From the NCBI GenBank assembly GCA_902580215.1, contig CACHJT010000009.1, positions 1-40,463 of the forward strand: a DNA stretch of 40,463 bases, written 5' to 3'. This DNA is from an uncultured Candidatus Actinomarina sp. Lineage in GTDB: Bacteria > Actinomycetota > Acidimicrobiia > Actinomarinales > Actinomarinaceae. Under the pieces are notes generated by a model. It was not told where the DNA came from. It saw nothing but the letters and a program-made list of their open reading frames with translations, and made no database searches. The first letter of the stretch is position 1. Each line of letters begins with the position of its first letter. The translations under genes were made by a program, and so were the position numbers. Below are positions 8,944-15,528 of this stretch, in pieces.

Positions 8944-9984
8944 ATGGAAGTAAGTGTAAATGTTGGGTATTTTGGTCCTCATATATCAAGTGAAAAATCT
9001 TTAATCAAAGAATTGGATGAAATAGGTATATCTTGTATCTGGACAGCTGAAGCATATGGATATGACGCAGTCACCCCACTTTCATATTTTGCCGCATTAA
9101 CAGAGAAATTAAAACTAGGATCTGGCATTATGCAGATTCCTGGTAGGTCTCCTGCTATGACTGCAATGACAGCCGCTACTTTAGATAAACTCTCTGATGG
9201 TAGGTTTAGATTGGGGATTGGGGTTTCTGGTCCACAAGTTGTTGAGGGTTGGCATGGTGTTGCTTATGGAAAACCATTAAAGAAAACAAGAGAATATGTT
9301 CAGATAGTTAGAGACATATTACAAAGAGATGGCAAAACTTCATTTGAAGGGGAGTATTACAACCTGCCATACAAAGGTGATGACGCTTCCGGTTTAGGGA
9401 AGCCATTAAAGCTTATTGAACAACCTTTAAGAAGCGATATTCCAATTTATCTTGCAGCTATTGGTCCAAAAAATATTGAACTTACAGCAGAGATCGCAGA
9501 TGGATGGCTTCCTTTCATGTATTCACCGACTCTTGGTGATAAATTTTTTAATCAATTTTTAGAAAAAGGTTTCGAAAAGTCAGGTGATCTAAATAAAAAA
9601 GAAAAATTTCAAATATCTGCACCAGTATTTGCAAAGGTGTGCGACGAATCTGAAAGAGATGCATATTTAGCTCCTGCAAGAAATAATTACACTCTATATG
9701 TAGGTGGTATGGGTGCCAAAGATAAAAACTTTTATTTTAATTTGATGTGTGAATACGGCTATGAAGAAATCGCTACACAGATTCAGGAATTGTATTTAAA
9801 AGGTGAAAAAGCAGAAGCAGAATCAATTTTTCCTGATGAATTGCTCGATGACTTAACTCTTGTTGGTTCTAAAGATCGAATAAAAGAAAAGCTTGAAGAC
9901 TGGAAGAACTGTAACGTTACTGAACTGTCTATAGCAATACCATTAGATATAGAAACTATTAAATTTATCAAAAGTTGTTTGTAA
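8944..9984 (+). CDS. Luciferase-like (LLM class) flavin/F420-dependent oxidoreductase
   Basis: A TIM-barrel enzyme of the bacterial luciferase superfamily, of unknown substrate. Seen: the opening strand VNVGYFGP, TAEAYGYDAVTPLSYFAALT, LGSGIMQIPGRSPAMTAMTA and LDKLSDGRFRLGIGVSGPQV, all typical of actinobacterial F420-dependent members (methylene-H4MPT reductase-like). At 346 residues the barrel is complete. The next gene starts immediately at its stop (TAA then ATG) and encodes a flavin reductase-like protein, so reduced FMN from that partner is an alternative cofactor source. Cofactor choice (F420 or FMNH2) is not settled. Confidence 0.85.
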   Translation: MEVSVNVGYFGPHISSEKSLIKELDEIGISCIWTAEAYGYDAVTPLSYFAALTEKLKLGSGIMQIPGRSPAMTAMTAATLDKLSDGRFRLGIGVSGPQVVEGWHGVAYGKPLKKTREYVQIVRDILQRDGKTSFEGEYYNLPYKGDDASGLGKPLKLIEQPLRSDIPIYLAAIGPKNIELTAEIADGWLPFMYSPTLGDKFFNQFLEKGFEKSGDLNKKEKFQISAPVFAKVCDESERDAYLAPARNNYTLYVGGMGAKDKNFYFNLMCEYGYEEIATQIQELYLKGEKAEAESIFPDELLDDLTLVGSKDRIKEKLEDWKNCNVTELSIAIPLDIETIKFIKSCL

Positions 9985-10491
9985 ATGAGTGAATTGACCC
10001 CTGAAGAGATAAATGTTTCCACTTGGAAAATACCAAGTCCTCTTGGAATAATTGGAAGTCATGCAAATGGCGAATTTAATGGTATGACAGCAAGTTGGAT
10101 AACTCAGGTTAGTATGGAGCCAGCCCTAATTGGTGTTGGTATTGATAATAAGAGTGTAACGTTCAGGTTAATGAATCAGAGTGAATATTTTACTTTAAAT
10201 ATGTTTTCGCCTGATTACACAAAAGTATTTGTAAAATTTTCTAAACCTGCTGAATACACGGAAGGCTTTCTTAATAAAGAACCTATTTTTTTAACCAAAA
10301 ATAATGTACCGATCTTTCAAAATGCAACAGTATGGTTTGAGTTAAAAACAACACAAAAAATTGACTTTGGTACCCATACATTTTTTTTGGGAGAAATAAT
10401 TGATTGCAAAACATTAAATCCTGAAGATAGAGTTGCATATATGGGAGATACTCGTATGAAATATGGTGGTGTTCCAAGAGGAGGGCACTAA
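9985..10491 (+). CDS. Flavin reductase-like domain protein
   Basis: Split-barrel FMN-binding protein of the flavin reductase family, which reduces FMN or FAD with NAD(P)H for a monooxygenase partner. The segment SPLGIIGSHANGEFNGMTAS followed by WITQVSMEPALIGVGID is the classic FMN-binding core, and SEYFTLNMFS and the GEIIDCKTL strand follow. At 168 residues it is full length. It begins at the first base after the stop of the LLM oxidoreductase, so the two are surely co-translated, suggesting a two-component oxygenase or a redox pair. Confidence 0.87.
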   Translation: MSELTPEEINVSTWKIPSPLGIIGSHANGEFNGMTASWITQVSMEPALIGVGIDNKSVTFRLMNQSEYFTLNMFSPDYTKVFVKFSKPAEYTEGFLNKEPIFLTKNNVPIFQNATVWFELKTTQKIDFGTHTFFLGEIIDCKTLNPEDRVAYMGDTRMKYGGVPRGGH

Positions 10492-10539
10492 TTTACAAAT
10501 ATTTAATATTTAGAGTTAGTACTTTTCATTTTCACTCTT

Positions 10540-10545
10540 TATAAT
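10540..10545 (+). promoter_or_regulatory. -10 box of the redoxin gene (leaderless type)
   Basis: Perfect TATAAT ending 7 nt before the ATG at 10553, in a 61-nt gap otherwise holding only AT-rich sequence; no Shine-Dalgarno is visible. Confidence 0.6.
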
Positions 10546-10552
10546 TTAAAAA

Positions 10553-11092
10553 ATGAAAATTAAAAAAGGTGATCTGATTAACGAACTTTCCTTACCTTCT
10601 ATTAATGGCTCTGTATTCGACCTAGAAAATATAAAAGGAAAGAAAGCACTTATATCTTTTTATAGATATTCGTCTTGTCCATTTTGTCATCTAAGAATTA
10701 ATGAGACTATCAACAATAAGGATAATTTTGGTGAAAATTTTGAGACCATTGCTATATTTAATTGCTCATTGGAAAGTTTGCAAAAAGCATCTACCAAACA
10801 TGATTCCTCTATTTTCATACTTGCTGATGAAAACAGGTTCTATTTTGACAAATATGATGTTGAAAAAAGTGCTTTTGGTGTTTTTCTTGGCTCGATTATT
10901 GGTTTTTTTAGATTTATGAAAGCAATATTCGTAAAAGGTTTCAACCCATTAACAAGTATGAGTGGTGCGTTTACAGGTTTGCCAGTCGATGTATTAATTG
11001 ATGAAAATGGGGTAGTACAGGATGTAAAATATGGAAAAACTACCATTGACCACATTTCAATGGTCGAGGTAATTTCATTCTCAAAGGATTAA
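10553..11092 (+). CDS. Redoxin / peroxiredoxin-like protein (AhpC/TSA family)
   Basis: A thioredoxin-fold protein predicted to reduce peroxides or disulfides in the cytoplasm (no signal peptide). The active site SFYRYSSCPFCHLRINE has a CxxC pair at about residues 43-46, after the usual opening (GDLINELSLPSINGSVFDL). A later GLPVDVLIDENGVV carries the cis-Pro-type strand and the turn typical of AhpC/TSA proteins. Between them lies an inserted hydrophobic stretch (FGVFLGSIIGFFRFMKAIF), found in related redoxin-like proteins. At 179 residues it is complete. The methyltransferase gene begins 4 nt downstream. Confidence 0.82.
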   Translation: MKIKKGDLINELSLPSINGSVFDLENIKGKKALISFYRYSSCPFCHLRINETINNKDNFGENFETIAIFNCSLESLQKASTKHDSSIFILADENRFYFDKYDVEKSAFGVFLGSIIGFFRFMKAIFVKGFNPLTSMSGAFTGLPVDVLIDENGVVQDVKYGKTTIDHISMVEVISFSKD

Positions 11093-11096
11093 TAAA

Positions 11097-11789
11097 TTGA
11101 AGAAATATATTTACTTATTTGTTTCTAATTTACTTCTTTTTTTTATTTTTCCAATAATTCGACTTCTAAATAAATCTTTTTATGAAAAAAATATACTGCC
11201 TAAATTAATAAACTTTACATGCAATTCAAGGCCAATTGATTACCAAAGAAGAAAAGTAATTCCTGACGCTACAGGTAAAGTTCTTGAGATAGGGATTGGA
11301 CCTGGTTCAAATTTAAAACATTATGACAATGAAAAAGTTTCAAAAATTATTGGAGTGGATCCTTCAAAGGAGCTGAACACTATTGCAAAGAAAAGAGCTG
11401 ATTCAAAAGAATTAGATATTGAATTTTTAATAGAATCTGCAAGTAATTTATCGGTAGATTCTGAATCAATTGATACAGTTGTTAGTACCTATGCCTTATG
11501 TTCAATTCCTGAACCCAATAAAACTTTACAGGAAATAAAAAGAGTCTTAAAAAAGAATGGTGTTTTTATTTTCAGTGAACATGGTTTATCACCGGATAAA
11601 TCTGTTTCATTTATACAAAATTCTACTGATTTTTTCTATCCCAAAATTGCTGGTGGATGCCATACAAATAGAAATATTAAAGAATTACTAATTGAAAATG
11701 GATTTAACTTATTAGAAATGAATAATATTTATTTGCCAGGTACACAAAAATTTCTAGGTTACAACTATTGGGGAAAAGCTACAGTTTAA
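11097..11789 (+). CDS. Membrane-anchored class I SAM-dependent methyltransferase (METTL7-like)
   Basis: Rossmann-fold methyltransferase with an N-terminal hydrophobic anchor (about residues 4-23). SAM-binding motif I is VLEIGIGPGSNLKHY (about 60-74), followed by the acidic IGVDPS turn, and VVSTYALCSIPEP as motif IV. The C-terminal GGCHTNRNIKELLIENGF resembles METTL7-type (thiol/alkyl) methyltransferases. The start is a TTG, chosen because it is 4 nt after the redoxin stop and no ATG is nearby. The natural substrate is unknown; a thiol or a small lipophilic compound is only a guess. It converges with the dehalogenase gene, overlapping it by 4 nt. Confidence 0.8.
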   Translation: MKKYIYLFVSNLLLFFIFPIIRLLNKSFYEKNILPKLINFTCNSRPIDYQRRKVIPDATGKVLEIGIGPGSNLKHYDNEKVSKIIGVDPSKELNTIAKKRADSKELDIEFLIESASNLSVDSESIDTVVSTYALCSIPEPNKTLQEIKRVLKKNGVFIFSEHGLSPDKSVSFIQNSTDFFYPKIAGGCHTNRNIKELLIENGFNLLEMNNIYLPGTQKFLGYNYWGKATV

Positions 11790-12682
11790 TAGTCCATTAT
11801 TGACAAGATAGCTTTTACACATGCATCAGGATTATCTTCCTGTAAAAAATGTCCTGCGTTCTCTATTGTTACATGAGGCATATTTTCACATCCTGGAATG
11901 TGTTTTAAAAATGAATTTTCTACACCTGCAAATATTGGATCATTATCACTAAAAGCACATAAAAAAGGTTTATGCCATTTCTTTAATTTTTCCCAAGCTT
12001 CTTCGTTAAATTTTCTACTTGGAGTCATGGGAGATGAAGGTACAATATTAGGAAATTGCCTTACACCTTGTTTGTATGTTTCATCTGGAAATGGAGCATT
12101 GTATGCATCTAAAGCTGCTTGATCCAGTCCATTAGTGCCATTTCTGACTTGACCAGCTACGTGAAGATCTTCTTTAATATTCATAAATTCTTTAAAGATT
12201 AAAAATCCAGGATTTAACGGTGCTTTACCAGTCGGCAATCCAGTGTTTGCTGCAACTATACGATTAAATCTATCATCATATTTTGCTGCCAACCTTAATC
12301 CAATTAAACCACCCCAGTCTTGACAAAATAATGTGACGTTTTTTAGATTAACTCCTTCAATCCACTGGGACATCCAATCAACAAATTCTTCATATGTATA
12401 GTGATACCTGGAAGTAAATTTATCTGATTTTCCAAACCCTGGTAAGTCTGGAACAACAACCCTATATCCAGCATCTTTTAAAGGATCAATCATATTTCTA
12501 TACAAATAACCCCAGGTAGGATTACCGTGCATTAAAAGTATGGTTTCATCCTTGTCTGAATTTTCGTCTACATAGTGAATATTTATATCACCATGACGTG
12601 AATTAACAGTATAAAAGTTCTCTTTATACTCCCAGTTTTCAATATTTTTAAAATCTTCTAAATTTGTTTTTAATATTTCCAT
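11786..12682 (-). CDS. Haloalkane dehalogenase-like alpha/beta hydrolase
   Basis: Predicted to hydrolyse carbon-halogen bonds through a covalent alkyl-enzyme intermediate. The oxyanion/halide loop is HGNPTW (52-57), the nucleophile elbow is CQDWGG with Asp122 and the halide-binding Trp123, the probable catalytic acid is Asp248 in FSDNDP, and the base is His278 in NAGHF. Asp in the nucleophile position, the Trp directly after it and the HGNPTW loop are the hallmarks of subfamily I (DhlA-like) dehalogenases and separate it from most esterases. At 298 residues it is normal length. A TAAAAT at 12691-12696 lies 8 nt before the start. Epoxide hydrolase is the main alternative. Confidence 0.85.
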   Translation of the reverse strand: MEILKTNLEDFKNIENWEYKENFYTVNSRHGDINIHYVDENSDKDETILLMHGNPTWGYLYRNMIDPLKDAGYRVVVPDLPGFGKSDKFTSRYHYTYEEFVDWMSQWIEGVNLKNVTLFCQDWGGLIGLRLAAKYDDRFNRIVAANTGLPTGKAPLNPGFLIFKEFMNIKEDLHVAGQVRNGTNGLDQAALDAYNAPFPDETYKQGVRQFPNIVPSSPMTPSRKFNEEAWEKLKKWHKPFLCAFSDNDPIFAGVENSFLKHIPGCENMPHVTIENAGHFLQEDNPDACVKAILSIMDY

Positions 12683-12733
12683 CTACCATTATTTTACAAT
12701 TTATCGTTGGTCCATTCAGCTTTATTTTGAAGT

Positions 12734-13249
12734 TTATAAGTTGTGGATAACATTTGTAACGACTCCCCAAACGAAAGCCTCGCTCTCACGGGGAATAACA
12801 ATTGGATCAAACGCTTCATTTTCTGGCTCTAAAATTATGTTCTTGCCTTTTTTACGATATCTTTTTACAGTCAGTTCATTATCTACAACAGCAATAACTA
12901 CTTTTCCATCTTCAGCTTTTAAGCTTCTATCTACAACTAAGATATCGTCTGGAAATATTCCAGCATTGATCATTGATTCTCCAGAAGCTCTTACTAAAAA
13001 TGTTGATGCAGGATGCTTTACTAAATATTGATTTAAATCTATTTTGTCTTCTAAATAGTCGTCTGCAGGGGATGGGAATCCAGCTGCAACTTTATTACTA
13101 TACATTGGTACTTCATATAGCCCTTTGTTGATGACCTCAGAGATATACTTAACCTTACTTACAGGAATACGGACAGCTTTTGTCTGCTCTCCATACTTGC
13201 CTTGACCTTTTGGTCTACCGGCTCCTTTTCTTGCTCCACCTCGTGGCAT
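12734..13249 (-). CDS. umuD: UmuD-like S24 autoprotease with basic N-terminal extension
   Basis: SOS mutagenesis subunit whose RecA-stimulated self-cleavage activates Pol V. The C-terminal 120 residues match UmuD: cleavage site VAAGFPSPADDYLE (Ala56-Gly57), catalytic Ser92 in ASGESM, and Lys129 in ELTVKRY. Unlike E. coli UmuD (139 residues) it has an extra N-terminus: a Gly/Arg/Lys-rich start (GGARKGAGRPKG) followed by TKAVRIPVSKVKYISEVI, which looks like a ribbon-helix-helix or AT-hook-like DNA-binding segment. It is divergent from umuC, whereas the usual layout is a umuDC operon, with a palindrome between them. Self-cleaving repressor activity is inferred only. Confidence 0.88.
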   Translation of the reverse strand: MPRGGARKGAGRPKGQGKYGEQTKAVRIPVSKVKYISEVINKGLYEVPMYSNKVAAGFPSPADDYLEDKIDLNQYLVKHPASTFLVRASGESMINAGIFPDDILVVDRSLKAEDGKVVIAVVDNELTVKRYRKKGKNIILEPENEAFDPIVIPRESEAFVWGVVTNVIHNL

Positions 13250-13272
13250 AAAAATGTCTTTCTTTTTTCTTA

Positions 13273-13290
13273 GAATAGTGTACAGTATTC
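13273..13290. promoter_or_regulatory. Near-perfect palindrome between umuD and umuC (candidate operator)
   Basis: GAATAGTGTACAGTATTC is an 18-bp inverted repeat with a single mismatched pair (G opposite G in the two arms). It lies in the 55-nt divergent gap, immediately before the AAAGGAG (13291-13297) ribosome-binding site of umuC. It differs from the GAACAAATGTTC boxes at recA and lexA, so it may bind another repressor, possibly the UmuD-like protein itself. Confidence 0.55.
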
Positions 13291-13304
13291 AAAGGAGTAA
13301 GTAA

Positions 13305-14570
13305 GTGAATAATAAAATTTTTGCCCTAGTGGACTGTAATAACTTCTATGCGTCTTGTGAGAGAGTATTCAATCCAAAGCTAGAAGGAAAGCCTATTGTT
13401 GTTTTGTCTAACAATGATGGATGCGTGGTTGCTAGATCAAACGAAGCAAAAGCTTTGGGCATACCGATGGGAGCCCCGTACTTTAAATACAAACAACTTA
13501 TCAATAGAAACAAAGTTCATGTATTTTCATCAAATTATACCTTTTATGGTGATATGTCGGCCAGAGTGATGACCTCACTGAAATCTCTTGTCAGCGATAT
13601 AGAGATTTACTCTATTGATGAAGCGTTTCTCGATATCAGTAGCTTTTACTACTGTGATTTAGAAGAGACAGCTCAAGAGATACGAAGATTAATCAAACAG
13701 TGGACAGGGATTCCAGTTTCTATAGGTATAGGCCCAACAAAGACATTGGCAAAAGTAGCAAACAGACAAGCTAAAAAATACACAACATCTAATGTCTTCG
13801 ACATACGAGATCAGAGTGTAAGAGATGAGATTTTAAAAGACCTACCACTTGAAGAGATATGGGGAATCTCGACAAGATGGGGAAGAAGGCTTCGAAGAAT
13901 TGGAGTCGACACCGCTTATGATTTAACACAGGCAAATGCTCGTCATGTCAGAAAAACAATCAGCATTGTAGGGGAGAGGATACATCATGAGCTAAATGGG
14001 ATTTCCTGTATTGGTATAGAAGAGGTGAAGAATAAGAAAAACATCATATCCTCTAAGTCATTTGGTAGAAAAGTAATGCTAGTAAGTGAGTTAGAGGAAG
14101 CTGTTTCCAACTATGTTGCTAGAGCATGTGAGAAGCTGAGAGCACAGGGTTCTAGAGCACAAGGCTTGTATGTGTTTTTAAGAACCAGTCCATTTGTTGA
14201 TCCAGAGAAAAGATACAGCAACGGTACGAGTACATTTTTTTCAATACCAACAAGCAATACGTCAAAGATTGTCAAAGAAGCAAAACATCTAACACGAAAA
14301 CTCTTTGTCTACGGATATGAATACCAGAAAATTGGTGTAATGCTGTTAGATATTACTGACGCAGAGAATGAGCAGTATAGTTTTTATGAATATGAGAACT
14401 ACGATCAATCAGACCGTGTCATGGAGGTACTGGACGGCGTTAATAGCAGGTATGGATCAAGTACATTGACACTGGGAGCACAGGGCATAAAAAAAGACTG
14501 GAGAATGAAGTCGGAAAGAAAGTCTGCTGCTTACACAACAAATATGCTTCAAATACCAGTTGTGAAGTAA
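13305..14570 (+). CDS. umuC: Error-prone Y-family DNA polymerase V catalytic subunit UmuC
   Basis: Translesion DNA polymerase. The metal-binding Asp10 lies in [18 protein letters not shown], and the second pair Asp105-Glu106 is in [28 protein letters not shown] is the dNTP-binding fingers region, [16 protein letters not shown] follows, and the helix-hairpin-helix and little-finger domains complete a 421-residue protein. The start is GTG with a strong AAAGGAG 7 nt upstream, unlike the leaderless style of many neighbours. The DNA looks richer in G and C than flanking genes, and together with the divergent layout this hints at horizontal transfer. Confidence 0.95.
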   Translation: MNNKIFALVDCNNFYASCERVFNPKLEGKPIVVLSNNDGCVVARSNEAKALGIPMGAPYFKYKQLINRNKVHVFSSNYTFYGDMSARVMTSLKSLVSDIEIYSIDEAFLDISSFYYCDLEETAQEIRRLIKQWTGIPVSIGIGPTKTLAKVANRQAKKYTTSNVFDIRDQSVRDEILKDLPLEEIWGISTRWGRRLRRIGVDTAYDLTQANARHVRKTISIVGERIHHELNGISCIGIEEVKNKKNIISSKSFGRKVMLVSELEEAVSNYVARACEKLRAQGSRAQGLYVFLRTSPFVDPEKRYSNGTSTFFSIPTSNTSKIVKEAKHLTRKLFVYGYEYQKIGVMLLDITDAENEQYSFYEYENYDQSDRVMEVLDGVNSRYGSSTLTLGAQGIKKDWRMKSERKSAAYTTNMLQIPVVK

Positions 14571-14592
14571 GAAAAGTGTGAAGTAATCTGTT

Positions 14593-14598
14593 TAAATT
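14593..14598 (+). promoter_or_regulatory. -10-like box before the HMUDK-helical family gene
   Basis: TAAATT ending 6 nt before the ATG at 14605; same spacing as other leaderless promoters in the window, but the hexamer is weaker. Confidence 0.35.
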
Positions 14599-14604
14599 AA
14601 AGTT

Positions 14605-15468
14605 ATGGTTTTAGAGAATCCATATGCACACTCACTAGATGGTCTTGAAATAGAGGACCCAGTACAAAGCTTTTTTGATTACTGCAAGAAACGTGAGGCT
14701 GTGCGAGTAAAAAGAGAGTCAGGAGAAGCATATCCTTGGAGTGATGACCCGATTTTACAAAAAGGACGTTTTTTAAATGTTTTTAGAGAGGATGACAAAG
14801 TAAGTAAATCCATTATTAAATTTGCTGAACCAGCAAAAGAAGACTTACCTTTGTTAATCCAAGCTGTATTTTTTAGTCGGTGGTGCAACAGAGATTTAAC
14901 TATTGATCAGTTAACGATAAATGATTTAGGTAATCCAGAAACTTTAAAAGAGAGACTTCTTGGTTTAGAGCAATGGGAGAACTACACAGCGTACCCAGTA
15001 GAAGATTCTTATTGGAATGAAAATTTATATAGTCGAATAGATGCAGCTACATACAAATTTTATGAAAAAAAAGAAGAGTTAACTGAAATAGTTTTAAATT
15101 CTAATAAAGATGTTATTACTGCTACAAACAATGTAAATAAGCAATTTAAGATGATTAATGACTTCCCAATATTTATGGCTTTGATAGATATTGCCTGGTT
15201 TAGAGAAGATGTTATACCAATGACCACTGATGTTCCAACTGGTATTGGTGCAGAACCATATTTAGATAGGCTCCAAAATTTTCTTAATTTAAATAGCCAC
15301 CAAGATGTAGGCCTTAAAATGATAGAACTTCAAACAGAGTATTGGCCTGAAGCCAAAAGAGAGTTTTACCCTATTGACATAGAGTATCAATCTTGTGAAT
15401 GCAGAAAGTACTTTAGCTATGTTAATGGCACTAAAAAATTTGAAGGTAAAAATCTTTTTTCTGTTTAA
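14605..15468 (+). CDS. Putative 5-hmdU DNA kinase helical-domain / thymine-pyrophosphorylase family protein
   Basis: The motif AYPWSDDPILQKGRFLNVFR (about 42-61) followed by EDDKVSKSI closely resembles the conserved PW(S/T)xDPIL...RF.NV.RE.D.V block of the HMUDK_hel family. These include the alpha-glutamyl/putrescinyl thymine pyrophosphorylases predicted to act in phage thymine hypermodification and related HhH-fold proteins. The C-terminus IDIEYQSCECRKYFSYV also fits the family's closing C..KY element. No kinase P-loop is visible, so this would be a stand-alone helical domain of 287 residues. It lies 34 nt after umuC. The motif was recognised from memory without a database search, and the function is inference. 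Confidence 0.55.
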   Translation: MVLENPYAHSLDGLEIEDPVQSFFDYCKKREAVRVKRESGEAYPWSDDPILQKGRFLNVFREDDKVSKSIIKFAEPAKEDLPLLIQAVFFSRWCNRDLTIDQLTINDLGNPETLKERLLGLEQWENYTAYPVEDSYWNENLYSRIDAATYKFYEKKEELTEIVLNSNKDVITATNNVNKQFKMINDFPIFMALIDIAWFREDVIPMTTDVPTGIGAEPYLDRLQNFLNLNSHQDVGLKMIELQTEYWPEAKREFYPIDIEYQSCECRKYFSYVNGTKKFEGKNLFSV

Positions 15469-15528
15469 TTACAATGATTTCCGCCTCAATCTTAAACTAC
15501 AACTTAAAATTATTATGAGGATTAAATA

